From the IMG/VR virus record IMGVR_UViG_3300032297_000368, positions 1-64,000 of that record: DNA of 64,000 bases, one strand, 5' to 3'. The notes beneath the pieces are model-generated. The model was not told the origin of the DNA. It searched no databases and worked only from the letters and a program-made list of their open reading frames with translations. The translations under genes were made by a program, and so were the position numbers. Position 1 is the first letter of the stretch; every line of letters begins with the position of its first letter. The DNA comes from a virus. Shown one piece after another: positions 1 to 6,234 of this stretch.

Positions 1-140
1 CCAATATCGTCACAAATCTTGGCACATTCCCGAACAATCAACTCAGCGAACTTTTCAGTGGCTTCATGTGAATTTCCTATTCGGCTACTGGGACCCAATA
101 GTCCAGCCTGTTCGGCAAGTTGTTTAACCCGTTCATTCAT
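1..140 (-). CDS. Hypothetical phage protein, N-terminal part (cut by window edge)
   Basis: The frame opens with ATG at 140 and runs off the left edge after 46 codons without a stop. The visible part starts MNERVKQLAEQAG and continues as a probable helix ending CAKICDDI. Only a weak GGA precedes the start. I do not recognise a function; the rest of the gene lies outside the window. Confidence 0.6.
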   Translation of the reverse strand, partial: MNERVKQLAEQAGLLGPSSRIGNSHEATEKFAELIVRECAKICDDI

Positions 141-189
141 TTAAGTATTATCCAACAAAGTATTACAAATAATAAAAGAAACCAAAACA

Positions 190-411
190 TTACTTCTCCA
201 CATAATCAGATAAAACGAGGCCATTCTCCACCAACTCACTGATTAACTGTTCATCCGTCATGTTCTCAAAACCTTTGCAACCATTACGGAGAATCCACTC
301 TAAGTGGTCGGTACCAAAATCCTCACCATCGAAAATCGTGGTGAACTCACAGTCCACCAGAATCTCAATTGCCTTATCTCTATTCAACACACCACACCTT
401 CTATTCATCAT
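190..411 (-). CDS. Small hypothetical protein (73 aa)
   Basis: I place the start at the ATG at 411 (MMNRRCGVLNRDKAIEIL) because AAGGAG lies just upstream; the longer frame to 438 would begin inside the ribosome-binding region. The protein is acidic and probably helical, with no motif I know. It follows the HTH-like gene at 422-574 closely, so the two are likely co-transcribed from the promoter at 753-780. Confidence 0.65.
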   Translation of the reverse strand: MMNRRCGVLNRDKAIEILVDCEFTTIFDGEDFGTDHLEWILRNGCKGFENMTDEQLISELVENGLVLSDYVEK

Positions 412-421
412 ACCATACTCC

Positions 422-574
422 TTAAAGAACCAAATCATCCAACATATAACGATACTCTTGTGCTAACATATCCACATAATCAAAAGATACGTTATATTTC
501 TCTGAAATTTGTCGGAATGATAACTCTGATTCCTCTATATCTCGTATTATCAAATTATCAAGACTTACACTCAT
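422..574 (-). CDS. Small protein with helix-turn-helix-like segment (50 aa)
   Basis: The ATG at 574 has GGAG six bases upstream, which favours it over upstream in-frame starts at 580, 586 and 634. Residues about 18-40 (SFRQISEKYNVSFDYVDML) have the spacing of a homeodomain-like helix-turn-helix. A DNA-binding or regulatory role is an inference from that pattern alone. It is the first clear gene after the promoter at 753-780. Confidence 0.6.
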   Translation of the reverse strand: MSVSLDNLIIRDIEESELSFRQISEKYNVSFDYVDMLAQEYRYMLDDLVL

Positions 575-752
575 GTACATCTCCATATTAAAATATATTA
601 GTGAACCAGTCTGGCGCAGCAGCACGCTTTGCAATCCGTTTCCAGATTGTGTATCGCTTTTCTAGGTGCTCTGTATGCTATCAGAATTCCGCAGTCCTTC
701 AATACAATTACTTGTAAGGGCAACTAATATGCTTTACTATTACAACACCGTC

Positions 753-780
753 ATTATATCAGTACCGTGGAATATGTCAA
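753..780 (-). promoter_or_regulatory. Sigma70-type early promoter
   Basis: On the minus strand TTGACA (775-780) and TATAAT (753-758) are separated by 16 bases, a perfect match to both consensus boxes. The spacer starts TATTC, as in the promoters at 1738-1765, 2243-2270 and 11757-11784. It would transcribe toward the genes at 574 and 411. The 170-nt leader holds only a start-less reading frame. Confidence 0.8.
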
Positions 781-783
781 GCG

Positions 784-990
784 TTATTTGTAAAACTCTC
801 TGCGGAACCTTTTGGTCTGTAACTCCGCTTTGGCCATTAGTACCGACCAGTCTCCAGTTAACTCAGCCTCTCGGATATCTTTGTTGACCCACTTAGAAAA
901 TCCTTTAGATGCCGAATTATCAATGGCATACTTAGCCTGACCAGTTGCCATGGAGTATAGAATCGAATCGTTTTTTAATAGTCTAGCCAT
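784..990 (-). CDS. Small hypothetical protein (68 aa)
   Basis: ATG at 990 is preceded by a modest GTGGAA. The product (MARLLKNDSILYSMATGQAKY...) is basic at its C-terminus (KRFRREFYK) and has no motif I recognise. Its stop is immediately followed by the promoter at 753-780, which argues that the frame is real. The 194 bases upstream (991-1184) contain two copies of an ACCGGAAAAAA-type element but no convincing gene. Confidence 0.6.
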   Translation of the reverse strand: MARLLKNDSILYSMATGQAKYAIDNSASKGFSKWVNKDIREAELTGDWSVLMAKAELQTKRFRREFYK

Positions 991-1184
991 AGTAATTCCA
1001 CAGAAAATTTACCGGAAAAAATTCCAGTGACGATTTTGTACCGGAAAAAAATTTTGATCCACAGAGATACACACGAGTAAGGATCCTTTTGATAAGGTAT
1101 ACCAACACTAGAGGACTCCTTTTTTCTACCACACTGCTGTTTTCGTTTTCGCTAGCGCTGTGTTGCTCTGGTGCCGCTCCCCTG

Positions 1185-1304
1185 TCACAGGAGCATGTCC
1201 GCCTCGCACACAGCATCCTCATAGGTCACGGACTGAAGCTCGATCTCTTCTCCATCGTAGGTGACTGCCACGTAGGTGCCACCCTCTGTTTGCTTGACTT
1301 CCAT
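1185..1304 (-). CDS. Very small acidic protein (39 aa)
   Basis: The frame starts with ATG at 1304, sharing one base with the TGA of the preceding gene, and ends with TGA at 1185-1187. It reads MEVKQTEGGTYVAVTYDGEE and ends EADMLL, an acidic beta-rich peptide. The stop/start junction suggests translational coupling. Function unknown. Confidence 0.6.
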   Translation of the reverse strand: MEVKQTEGGTYVAVTYDGEEIELQSVTYEDAVCEADMLL

Positions 1305-1705
1305 CACACCACCTCGTAAGGTTTATTCCACTTTCCGATGTTCACGGACACGTACCAACCCACGTGGAAATAATCGGACTGGATGTCGCTCTTATCAAAA
1401 TTTCCATCATTCATTGCTGGTAGCACCTCTGATAAAAATGCCTTTGCCTTGCCACTGAAGTGGTCTTGGTACCAGTAAGGGTTAACCTGTATAGAACGCT
1501 CAGCGGGACTGAAACGGTTATATTCTGGACGGGTTGAAACAGTCTCATTATAATTTGTAATAAAATCTATTGGACTGGATTGAACATTAAGAACCAGCGT
1601 GCTATGATTATTAACAGCGAGACTGGCCTTTACTTTATATTTTTTGCAAATTGCTTTGATTTTAGGTGCTAACTTCGACTTTAATTCCTGACTAACAAAT
1701 GCCAT
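1304..1705 (-). CDS. LPD29-like phage protein (133 aa)
   Basis: The ATG at 1705 has AGGAG six bases upstream; a GTG at 1708 would be too close to that site. The C-terminal half contains SDYFHVGWYVSVNIGKWNKP, which resembles the small domain called large polyvalent protein associated domain 29, seen in phage and plasmid proteins. No catalytic role is known to me. Transcription probably starts at the promoter at 1738-1765, inside the end of the upstream gene. Confidence 0.75.
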   Translation of the reverse strand: MAFVSQELKSKLAPKIKAICKKYKVKASLAVNNHSTLVLNVQSSPIDFITNYNETVSTRPEYNRFSPAERSIQVNPYWYQDHFSGKAKAFLSEVLPAMNDGNFDKSDIQSDYFHVGWYVSVNIGKWNKPYEVV

Positions 1706-1721
1706 CACAATCTCCTATTAA

Positions 1722-1871
1722 TCACTCAACAGAAACCATTATAGAGGTTTCGGTGAATAAGTCAAGCGGATCCAGTAAAAAACCACCATATGCCTTAGCG
1801 TACATCACAGCGGCATCCCGTATTGCAAAATTCATAACTTTACCACTAGGGAACAGAACATTATATTGCAT
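1722..1871 (-). CDS. Small hypothetical protein (49 aa) carrying a promoter in its 3' end
   Basis: ATG at 1871 overlaps the end of the upstream gene and the frame stops with TGA at 1722-1724. It reads MQYNVLFPSGKVMNFAIRDA and resembles short phage proteins with a beta-hairpin followed by a helix. Its last 15 codons also encode the promoter at 1738-1765. Function unknown. Confidence 0.55.
   Translation of the reverse strand: MQYNVLFPSGKVMNFAIRDAAVMYAKAYGGFLLDPLDLFTETSIMVSVE
1738..1765 (-). promoter_or_regulatory. Sigma70-type early promoter inside a coding 3' end
   Basis: TTGACT (1760-1765) and TATAAT (1738-1743) are 16 bases apart on the minus strand. Downstream of the -10 box the sequence continues TGGTTTCTGTTGAGTGATT, nearly the same as after the promoters at 2243-2270 and 5527-5554. 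It should drive the genes at 1705 and 1304. Confidence 0.8.
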
Positions 1872-2007
1872 ATTCGACACCATATTCATCTATTATATAA
1901 TTGACATCATCCACAGATAAATTCATTATAAATGCGATTCTGACAACGGTTTCACCCTCAGCGGCCAGATACAGCACATCCTCGATTGCCCGCTTTATGG
2001 CACTCAT
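1861..2007 (-). CDS. Small hypothetical protein (48 aa)
   Basis: The ATG at 2007 overlaps the preceding stop as ATGA, and the frame ends with TAA at 1861-1863. It reads MSAIKRAIEDVLYLAAEGET and then NLSVDDVNYIIDEYG. The two-helix layout looks like a tiny helix-turn-helix, but this is only a shape argument. It sits in the middle of a chain of overlapping tiny genes. Confidence 0.6.
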   Translation of the reverse strand: MSAIKRAIEDVLYLAAEGETVVRIAFIMNLSVDDVNYIIDEYGVEYAI

Positions 2008-2132
2008 GGTAAAACTCTTGTCAAAATGGTAACGACACCATTACGAAAACCAACGCCATTGGCAGTGGTTAGGGTAGGACTACTAGCCAGAAATTCTTCG
2101 ATGGCTCTTGCAACTTCGACATTATTGAACAT
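2004..2132 (-). CDS. Small hypothetical protein (42 aa)
   Basis: ATG at 2132 follows GGAGG at a good distance and the frame stops at 2004-2006 in an ATGA overlap with the next gene. It reads MFNNVEVARAIEEFLASSP, then a probable beta-hairpin. I know no function. Confidence 0.6.
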   Translation of the reverse strand: MFNNVEVARAIEEFLASSPTLTTANGVGFRNGVVTILTRVLP

Positions 2133-2211
2133 CACGATCCTCCATTGCATCATTGATAACATACACACAGACTGCCACAGTGGCCAGCATTATAAAATAA
2201 ACATCAAACAT
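2122..2211 (-). CDS. Single-pass membrane micropeptide (29 aa)
   Basis: ATG at 2211 is preceded by GAGG. The peptide MFDVYFIMLATVAVCVYVIN is a single hydrophobic helix followed by the acidic tail DAMEDRDVQ. It is the first gene after the promoter at 2243-2270 and overlaps the next start by 11 bases. An inner-membrane location is inferred from composition. Confidence 0.55.
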   Translation of the reverse strand: MFDVYFIMLATVAVCVYVINDAMEDRDVQ

Positions 2212-2242
2212 AATTGCCTCACATAATCACTCAACAGAACCC

Positions 2243-2270
2243 ATTGTACGCTTACCAGTGAATATGTCAA
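2243..2270 (-). promoter_or_regulatory. Sigma70-type early promoter
   Basis: TTGACA (2265-2270) and TACAAT (2243-2248) are spaced by 16 bases. The spacer begins TATTCAC, as at 1738-1765, and the initial transcribed region TGGGTTCTGTTGAGTGATT matches the other two copies. It should drive the four tiny genes from 2211 down to 1722. Confidence 0.8.
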
Positions 2271-2419
2271 GCGATGTTGCAGAAATACAACAGAATTATC
2301 ATTGTGTTATCATGATTATAACAGCACGTTTATTACCACGACTAATGACACAAAATCACACATTTTCACACTATTTGACACAGTGCGGTTACTACCTAGT
2401 CACAATCTATACTAATCGG

Positions 2420-2623
2420 TCACAGATAATTGCGACTTTTCTCTAGTCTCTTGAGCACCTTTGCTTCTTTCTTTGCCTTTTTCTTACTATGATATTCTTC
2501 TAATTTTGCCATTTCCTCTTTTACCTTATTACCTATCATGTGTATTTGTCTCTCGGACAGTGGTAGTCTATTAGTCTGGAATAACTGTATTATCTGGTTA
2601 TATGTAAAGGTCTTTGGTTTCAT
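2420..2623 (-). CDS. Small basic protein (67 aa)
   Basis: I use the ATG at 2623; a GTG three codons upstream abuts the preceding stop. The N-terminal half (TFTYNQIIQLFQTNRLPLSE) is followed by a long charged helix ending in a Lys/Glu-rich stretch. A nucleic-acid contact is possible from the charge but no motif supports it. The 150 bases downstream hold no clear gene. Confidence 0.6.
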   Translation of the reverse strand: MKPKTFTYNQIIQLFQTNRLPLSERQIHMIGNKVKEEMAKLEEYHSKKKAKKEAKVLKRLEKSRNYL

Positions 2624-2632
2624 ATTATACAC

Positions 2633-2833
2633 TCAAAAGTCATCATAACACTCGGTTCTTATATGCATTTTCTCTAGTAATTTTGATCTCGGATAATCTT
2701 CTTCGGTGACGGTCATTGCCGACCCATCGGTGAAATATATCTTGTATTCTTTGAACTCTGGATGCCCCGATACAGAGGTTATTCTATACACATCGGAAGT
2801 CTTAACCCAATCACCTATTATATTAATCCACAT
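2633..2833 (-). CDS. Small hypothetical protein (66 aa)
   Basis: ATG at 2833 has GAGGAAAT upstream. The product MWINIIGDWVKTSDVYRITS looks like a small beta-barrel fold with a repeated strand pattern and an acidic C-terminus. Comparable short proteins are widespread in phages, without a known role. Confidence 0.65.
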   Translation of the reverse strand: MWINIIGDWVKTSDVYRITSVSGHPEFKEYKIYFTDGSAMTVTEEDYPRSKLLEKMHIRTECYDDF

Positions 2834-2843
2834 AATTATTTCC

Positions 2844-3119
2844 TCAATCCATTCTACACTCTGGTGGTATTGTACTGTATTTTCTCATGGCAATGTAACG
2901 AGCAGTGACGGAACATTCTTCGACTACTTCACTCCAATCATTATACTTTGTCGCAACGGGACCTGCGGGTACAGTACTCAGGCACTTATAGAATACCTCG
3001 GTTCTTATACACTGGTTGATCTGAGCGGTATTATCTTTAAGCTCGGTTGTCATTGTACCGTCTGCGGTCTTTTGACAACCGGCAAAAACTATACAGGCCA
3101 TAATTATCGCATATTTCAT
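2844..3119 (-). CDS. Phage lipoprotein (91 aa)
   Basis: The N-terminus MKYAIIMACIVFAGC is a short lipoprotein signal peptide with lipobox FAGC, so Cys15 should be lipidated and the protein anchored in the cell envelope. The mature part has four more cysteines (QC, KC, EECS and PPEC), suggesting disulphides in the periplasm. The role is unknown. A superinfection or envelope function would fit the location but is an inference. Confidence 0.75.
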   Translation of the reverse strand: MKYAIIMACIVFAGCQKTADGTMTTELKDNTAQINQCIRTEVFYKCLSTVPAGPVATKYNDWSEVVEECSVTARYIAMRKYSTIPPECRMD

Positions 3120-3120
3120 A

Positions 3121-3384
3121 CTATTTCCTCACTTCAAATAATTCTACGATTAACTTACCTAATTCACTGTCCGGATCTATTTTTTTATCTGTATTAAATT
3201 TTATTGTGGACACTATCTGCCTCAAATCTTTACGTTTTCTAAATGAACCGATGAATTTACCATGAGGGTTTAACGTTCGGACTATCAACTGCGGTGACGT
3301 AACATAACGGTAATCGTCTGGATTCTTGCCTTTTACGTAATCCATGTATTCTTTAGCATTACCTGCAATAATATATTGTGTCAT
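3121..3384 (-). CDS. Conserved small phage protein (87 aa)
   Basis: The ATG at 3384 forms an ATGA overlap with the membrane peptide upstream, so I prefer it to a GTG at 3450. The protein reads MTQYIIAGNAKEYMDYVKGK and later NPHGKFIGSF. It has the look of a small alpha/beta protein seen in many T4-like phages, with an NPHG-type turn. I do not know its activity. Confidence 0.7.
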   Translation of the reverse strand: MTQYIIAGNAKEYMDYVKGKNPDDYRYVTSPQLIVRTLNPHGKFIGSFRKRKDLRQIVSTIKFNTDKKIDPDSELGKLIVELFEVRK

Positions 3385-3530
3385 AAGTTTAGTATTGCAC
3401 TCCCTAGTATTATCGCAACCAGTAATGATATTATGAACATTACTATCCACGATAGAATATAAGCAATTACTCGGAAAAAGGTCACGAGGACTAATAGTCC
3501 GAATATCGCCAGAATCAATAATAATAGCAT
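3381..3530 (-). CDS. Two-helix membrane micropeptide (49 aa)
   Basis: ATG at 3530 opens a frame that is almost entirely hydrophobic: MLLLLILAIFGLLVLVTFF, a short turn around Arg20, then a second hydrophobic helix. It ends with TGA in an ATGA overlap with the next start. Size and shape would suit a small holin-like or membrane-modulating peptide, but nothing identifies it. Confidence 0.6.
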   Translation of the reverse strand: MLLLLILAIFGLLVLVTFFRVIAYILSWIVMFIISLLVAIILGSAILNL

Positions 3531-3533
3531 AAA

Positions 3534-3752
3534 TTAATGTAGTGGTTCTGCGGGAGAGGTGCGGGTATAAGACAATGCGGTATTCATAGTATTTTTGAAT
3601 CGGTCAAGTGTCTCGGTGTATTCATTGGCAACCATCAATCTGGCCAGTACCACGGCAGAGAAATAATCAATCGGCACATCATATTGCAAGTGCAATGCAG
3701 CAATTGCTTGGTCAATCTTATCAATCATTTCCACCATTGTATCGTCATTCAT
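3534..3752 (-). CDS. Small helical protein (72 aa)
   Basis: The ATG at 3752 has GAGAGG upstream, so the longer frame to 3803 is not needed. The product MNDDTMVEMIDKIDQAIAAL is helical throughout and acidic, and ends SYTRTSPAEPLH. No known motif. It overlaps the end of the gene at 3745-3915. Confidence 0.6.
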   Translation of the reverse strand: MNDDTMVEMIDKIDQAIAALHLQYDVPIDYFSAVVLARLMVANEYTETLDRFKNTMNTALSYTRTSPAEPLH

Positions 3753-3915
3753 TTGTTTCCCTCTCATTATATTGAAATAACCATCTACCAGAATTAATAT
3801 CAAACTTAAATACTTTTCTGTACCATCCGAACCAGATTATTTTATCTCGACCTCTTACGGGAAATAGTGCGAACTTGAACACTATTTTCTGGTCGCCATG
3901 TACTGGTCGGATCAT
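3745..3915 (-). CDS. Small basic beta-rich protein (56 aa)
   Basis: ATG at 3915 overlaps the preceding TGA as ATGA and the frame runs to TGA at 3745-3747. It reads MIRPVHGDQKIVFKFALFPV and then an aromatic segment with IIWFGWYRKVFKF. The alternating aromatic and basic residues suggest a small beta-sheet protein. Function unknown. Confidence 0.6.
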   Translation of the reverse strand: MIRPVHGDQKIVFKFALFPVRGRDKIIWFGWYRKVFKFDINSGRWLFQYNERETNE

Positions 3916-4154
3916 TTTGAAGTGAACTTATAGGATTTTGTCAATTCTTCGGTACTCGGTACTGCATCACTGGCACTATTTGCTGACAAGGTCGGACAAG
4001 GCGTGCCACTATGTCCACCTGGCCAGCCGCATACAGAACACTTTGTAATAGAGGGATTAATCACAGGTTTAATCTCGGAAACAGAGGCACTTTGTATCTC
4101 GGAATAGGTGCCATCGGTGTAATATACTATAATTTTACGAATGTTTTTATTCAT
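3912..4154 (-). CDS. Small protein with a Cys motif (80 aa)
   Basis: ATG at 4154 forms an ATGA overlap with the upstream gene. After a beta-rich N-terminus (IRKIIVYYTDGTYSEI) there is CSVCGWPGGHSGTPCP, a CxxC plus third cysteine and a nearby His that could bind zinc. The Ser/Thr-rich tail is probably disordered. I cannot assign a role. Confidence 0.65.
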   Translation of the reverse strand: MNKNIRKIIVYYTDGTYSEIQSASVSEIKPVINPSITKCSVCGWPGGHSGTPCPTLSANSASDAVPSTEELTKSYKFTSK

Positions 4155-4405
4155 GTTTTTAAGTCTATCTGGTTAGGTTTATTAAATTCTCTTAGCACAG
4201 CACCACCATTGTATAATGTAATCGATGAATAGTCAATAGTCTGGACACTATTGCCTTCGTTATATACCGTGGTCTGCATACGGGTTACATGAAACTTATC
4301 ACCATTAGTCTCATAGTAGGACTTCTGAAAGGTTATGGGAAATGTATAGGGACTATTCACGTGCGGGTAATCTGAATTTGGCCAGTACTTCGTTCGCCTC
4401 TTCAT
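4151..4405 (-). CDS. Small hypothetical protein (84 aa)
   Basis: The ATG at 4405 lies six bases after AGGTG; an in-frame GTG at 4414 is less likely. It reads MKRRTKYWPNSDYPHVNSPY and is rich in Tyr, Thr and Asn, suggesting a beta fold. It overlaps the end of the upstream gene by 53 bases in another frame, which is unusual even here. Confidence 0.55.
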   Translation of the reverse strand: MKRRTKYWPNSDYPHVNSPYTFPITFQKSYYETNGDKFHVTRMQTTVYNEGNSVQTIDYSSITLYNGGAVLREFNKPNQIDLKT

Positions 4406-4595
4406 AATTATCACCTATTACATCATCAAATATATCATACGCAAACTCTACCAGTCCCGCTCGCATTTTTTTGAGTAAATACACAATGTAATCATGCATC
4501 TCAGGATTAGATTGCACCAACTCGATCAACTGGTCGACCGATAAGGTCATCAGGAAATGCATGTCCTGTTCTTCGGTATTTCTATTTAAACTCAT
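4353..4595 (-). CDS. Small helical protein (80 aa)
   Basis: The frame reads MSLNRNTEEQDMHFLMTLSV and is helical with an acidic stretch FAYDIFDDVIGDNYEEANEV. GAGG and an upstream AAGGAAAT precede the ATG at 4595. Its long overlap with the start at 4405 suggests coupled translation. No family recognised. Confidence 0.6.
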   Translation of the reverse strand: MSLNRNTEEQDMHFLMTLSVDQLIELVQSNPEMHDYIVYLLKKMRAGLVEFAYDIFDDVIGDNYEEANEVLAKFRLPARE

Positions 4596-4752
4596 CCTCG
4601 ATTTCCTTTATGATGGCCTCGTCTCGTATCGCCACCAATTCCTTATGTATAGACTTGTACCATAATAACTCATCGGTCGAGATTCTATTGGCCATGTCCA
4701 TCTGCCATTCATAATGCGATATCGCCTCGTCTAAGGCCTTAATTCTAGTCAT
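4582..4752 (-). CDS. Small charged helical protein (56 aa)
   Basis: ATG at 4752 lies just before the stop of the upstream gene (8-base overlap) and the frame ends with TAG at 4582-4584. An ATG two codons earlier at 4758 is also possible. It reads MTRIKALDEAISHYEWQMDM and ends EAIIKEIEDEFK, a helical hairpin. No function can be given. Confidence 0.6.
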   Translation of the reverse strand: MTRIKALDEAISHYEWQMDMANRISTDELLWYKSIHKELVAIRDEAIIKEIEDEFK

Positions 4753-5062
4753 GGTCATAACTGTATATTATATCCTCATAATCCAATTCTGGTTCTGGAA
4801 AAATAATCTCACCATCAAAATTTATTTGAGATTTCTCGAACCATGACAAATAATCGTCCGGTTCTATCGACCAATCGATAATATGCTCTTCTGCCATTGG
4901 TCTTTTATAGCCAATGCCTGCGGCAGTGACTAATTCTTCATAATCTATATTTAGTGGCACATTCTTTATTTTATAATCAGACCCGCCCTTTGCCTTCCAG
5001 TGCGGGTCTTTAGAATCGCCGTAATTCTCATAGTATTGGGTGCGAATCACGAGCATTGACAT
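4745..5062 (-). CDS. Conserved phage protein of the MLVIRTQYYENYGD type (105 aa)
   Basis: The N-terminus MSMLVIRTQYYENYGD followed by a WKAKGGSDY segment is a pattern I associate with a small protein common in tailed phages and some plasmids. The C-terminus is very acidic. The start overlaps the previous TAA as TAATG, so translation is likely coupled. Its biochemical role is not known to me. Confidence 0.75.
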   Translation of the reverse strand: MSMLVIRTQYYENYGDSKDPHWKAKGGSDYKIKNVPLNIDYEELVTAAGIGYKRPMAEEHIIDWSIEPDDYLSWFEKSQINFDGEIIFPEPELDYEDIIYSYDHD

Positions 5063-5289
5063 TATCTGCTCTCCCGTTCAGTGCGTTTTTCCAATGCATC
5101 AAACAAGATAAACTTGGCGACATTCAACTGCTTGCGGACATTTTCAGGCAGATTGAATTCCTGACAATCACTGAGAATACCAGCAACGACCATCTCAATA
5201 CCAGACAAACGAGCAGTGATGGATTCTAGATAATCTTCACGAATATCCTGCTCAGTAATTCCGTAACAATTTCTTTCGAATTCTGTCAT
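5062..5289 (-). CDS. Small helical protein (75 aa)
   Basis: GGAG lies six bases before the ATG at 5289, so I reject a TTG at 5301. The sequence MTEFERNCYGITEQDIREDY is followed by two amphipathic helices. No motif identified. Confidence 0.65.
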   Translation of the reverse strand: MTEFERNCYGITEQDIREDYLESITARLSGIEMVVAGILSDCQEFNLPENVRKQLNVAKFILFDALEKRTERESR

Positions 5290-5290
5290 A

Positions 5291-5494
5291 TTATTCTCCA
5301 AATAATAAATCTAATTTTGAAATACCACGAGAAGCAAGATACTCTTCCCACAGATAACCTTTTTCCATCGCTTCTAATAACGTATCACCGTTACAAATAA
5401 GCACACATTCTGGGTCAGCGTGAGCCATAATATACTCACCATAACCGTCATAATATAAATCTTCTAATTTTGACATTAATTTTGCTTTTGACAT
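5291..5494 (-). CDS. Small acidic protein (67 aa)
   Basis: This is the first gene after the early promoter at 5527-5554. ATG at 5494 has AGAG upstream. It reads MSKAKLMSKLEDLYYDGYGE and contains two cysteines (ECVLIC). Acidic, helical and unassigned, like its neighbours. Confidence 0.65.
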   Translation of the reverse strand: MSKAKLMSKLEDLYYDGYGEYIMAHADPECVLICNGDTLLEAMEKGYLWEEYLASRGISKLDLLFGE

Positions 5495-5526
5495 CTTTAT
5501 TGCTCTCTAATCATTCAACAGAGACC

Positions 5527-5554
5527 ATTCTACACCAACCGGCAAATGAGTCAA
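5527..5554 (-). promoter_or_regulatory. Sigma70-type early promoter
   Basis: TTGACT (5549-5554) and TAGAAT (5527-5532) are separated by 16 bases on the minus strand, followed by TGGTCTCTGTTGAATGATT, the same initial transcribed sequence as at 1738 and 2243. It should drive the tiny-gene string from 5494 leftward. Confidence 0.8.
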
Positions 5555-5594
5555 CCATGTTGCCAAAAAACAACAGTTCTCATTATCATTTTGA

Positions 5595-5602
5595 TATAAA
5601 TA
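5595..5602 (+). promoter_or_regulatory. T4-type late promoter (TATAAATA), plus strand
   Basis: An exact TATAAATA, the T4 late-promoter box read by gp55-type sigma, lies 53 bases before the lipoprotein start at 5655. It is the only such box seen facing the plus-strand block, and it sits back to back with the minus-strand early promoter at 5527-5554. Confidence 0.7.
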
Positions 5603-5654
5603 CCCATTGCAATGTGATTTGATGTTAATTATGCAACTATAGGAGTTAACAGAA

Positions 5655-5825
5655 ATGAAACATTTAGTATTATTATCAATTTGTCTATTCATCTTGGGTT
5701 GCGAAAACAACTATCGTTACCCATGCCAAGACCCAGAAAACTGGGAAAAGAAGCAATGTAAAAAACCAATATGTGAAGTCAATCGTGATTGTCCTGAGTA
5801 CATTTTTAAAAAGGAAATGCAATGA
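5655..5825 (+). CDS. Small phage lipoprotein (56 aa)
   Basis: ATG at 5655 follows AGGAG. MKHLVLLSICLFILGC is a lipoprotein signal peptide with lipobox ILGC at about Cys16. The mature part has five further cysteines (PC, QC, IC, DC and spacing typical of two disulphides) in a short charged domain. It ends in an ATGA overlap with the next gene. An outer-envelope anchor is likely; the role is unknown. Confidence 0.75.
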   Translation: MKHLVLLSICLFILGCENNYRYPCQDPENWEKKQCKKPICEVNRDCPEYIFKKEMQ

Positions 5826-6178
5826 AACCACAAAAAGTCAGTAAACCGGGGGAACGTTACACCGAACAGGAATTAATGGTTCGCCTTAAATTCTTTATAG
5901 GCGTATGCCTTGCACTCACATTAATTGGTATTGTATTTGTAGTCTTATATTCTATCATATTCGTAACACAACCTTTAAATGCCATGTCACCTATTGACGC
6001 CAAATTCTTCGAACTTATCATACCATTGGCAACTTTCTTGACAGGCACATTATCAGGCATTATGTTAGCTGGCACTGGCCGTGAGGCAGCAATGGCAGGT
6101 GCAGAAATGCAACGAGCAGCACATGCCGCTATGAATGAAACAGCAGAAGAACCAGAAGAACCTAAACCTAAAAAATAA
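5822..6178 (+). CDS. Two-helix membrane protein, possible holin-type (118 aa)
   Basis: After a charged N-terminus there are two hydrophobic segments, about residues 22-48 and 64-84 (FELIIPLATFLTGTLSGIML), then an alanine-rich stretch and a Glu/Pro/Lys-rich tail EEPEEPKPKK. Small two-helix proteins with charged tails are typical of class II holins, but sequence alone does not prove it. It overlaps the lipoprotein stop by four bases. Confidence 0.65.
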   Translation: MKPQKVSKPGERYTEQELMVRLKFFIGVCLALTLIGIVFVVLYSIIFVTQPLNAMSPIDAKFFELIIPLATFLTGTLSGIMLAGTGREAAMAGAEMQRAAHAAMNETAEEPEEPKPKK

Positions 6179-6234
6179 CTGAATTATATTCTACAATGGT
6201 GATTTTATTATGAGATTATTCATAAGAAAGTTAA

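Noticed and set aside
983-1222. 79-aa minus-strand frame starting MRMLCARRTC
   Set aside because: It overlaps the better supported 39-aa gene at 1185-1304, has no ribosome-binding site, and has a composition unlike its neighbours.
3384-3450. GTG extension of the gene at 3121
   Set aside because: The extension overlaps the well formed membrane micropeptide and the ATGA junction at 3381-3384 explains the start.
5507-5710. 67-aa minus-strand frame
   Set aside because: It lies across the early promoter and antisense to the plus-strand lipoprotein gene, whose signal peptide and ribosome-binding site are clear.
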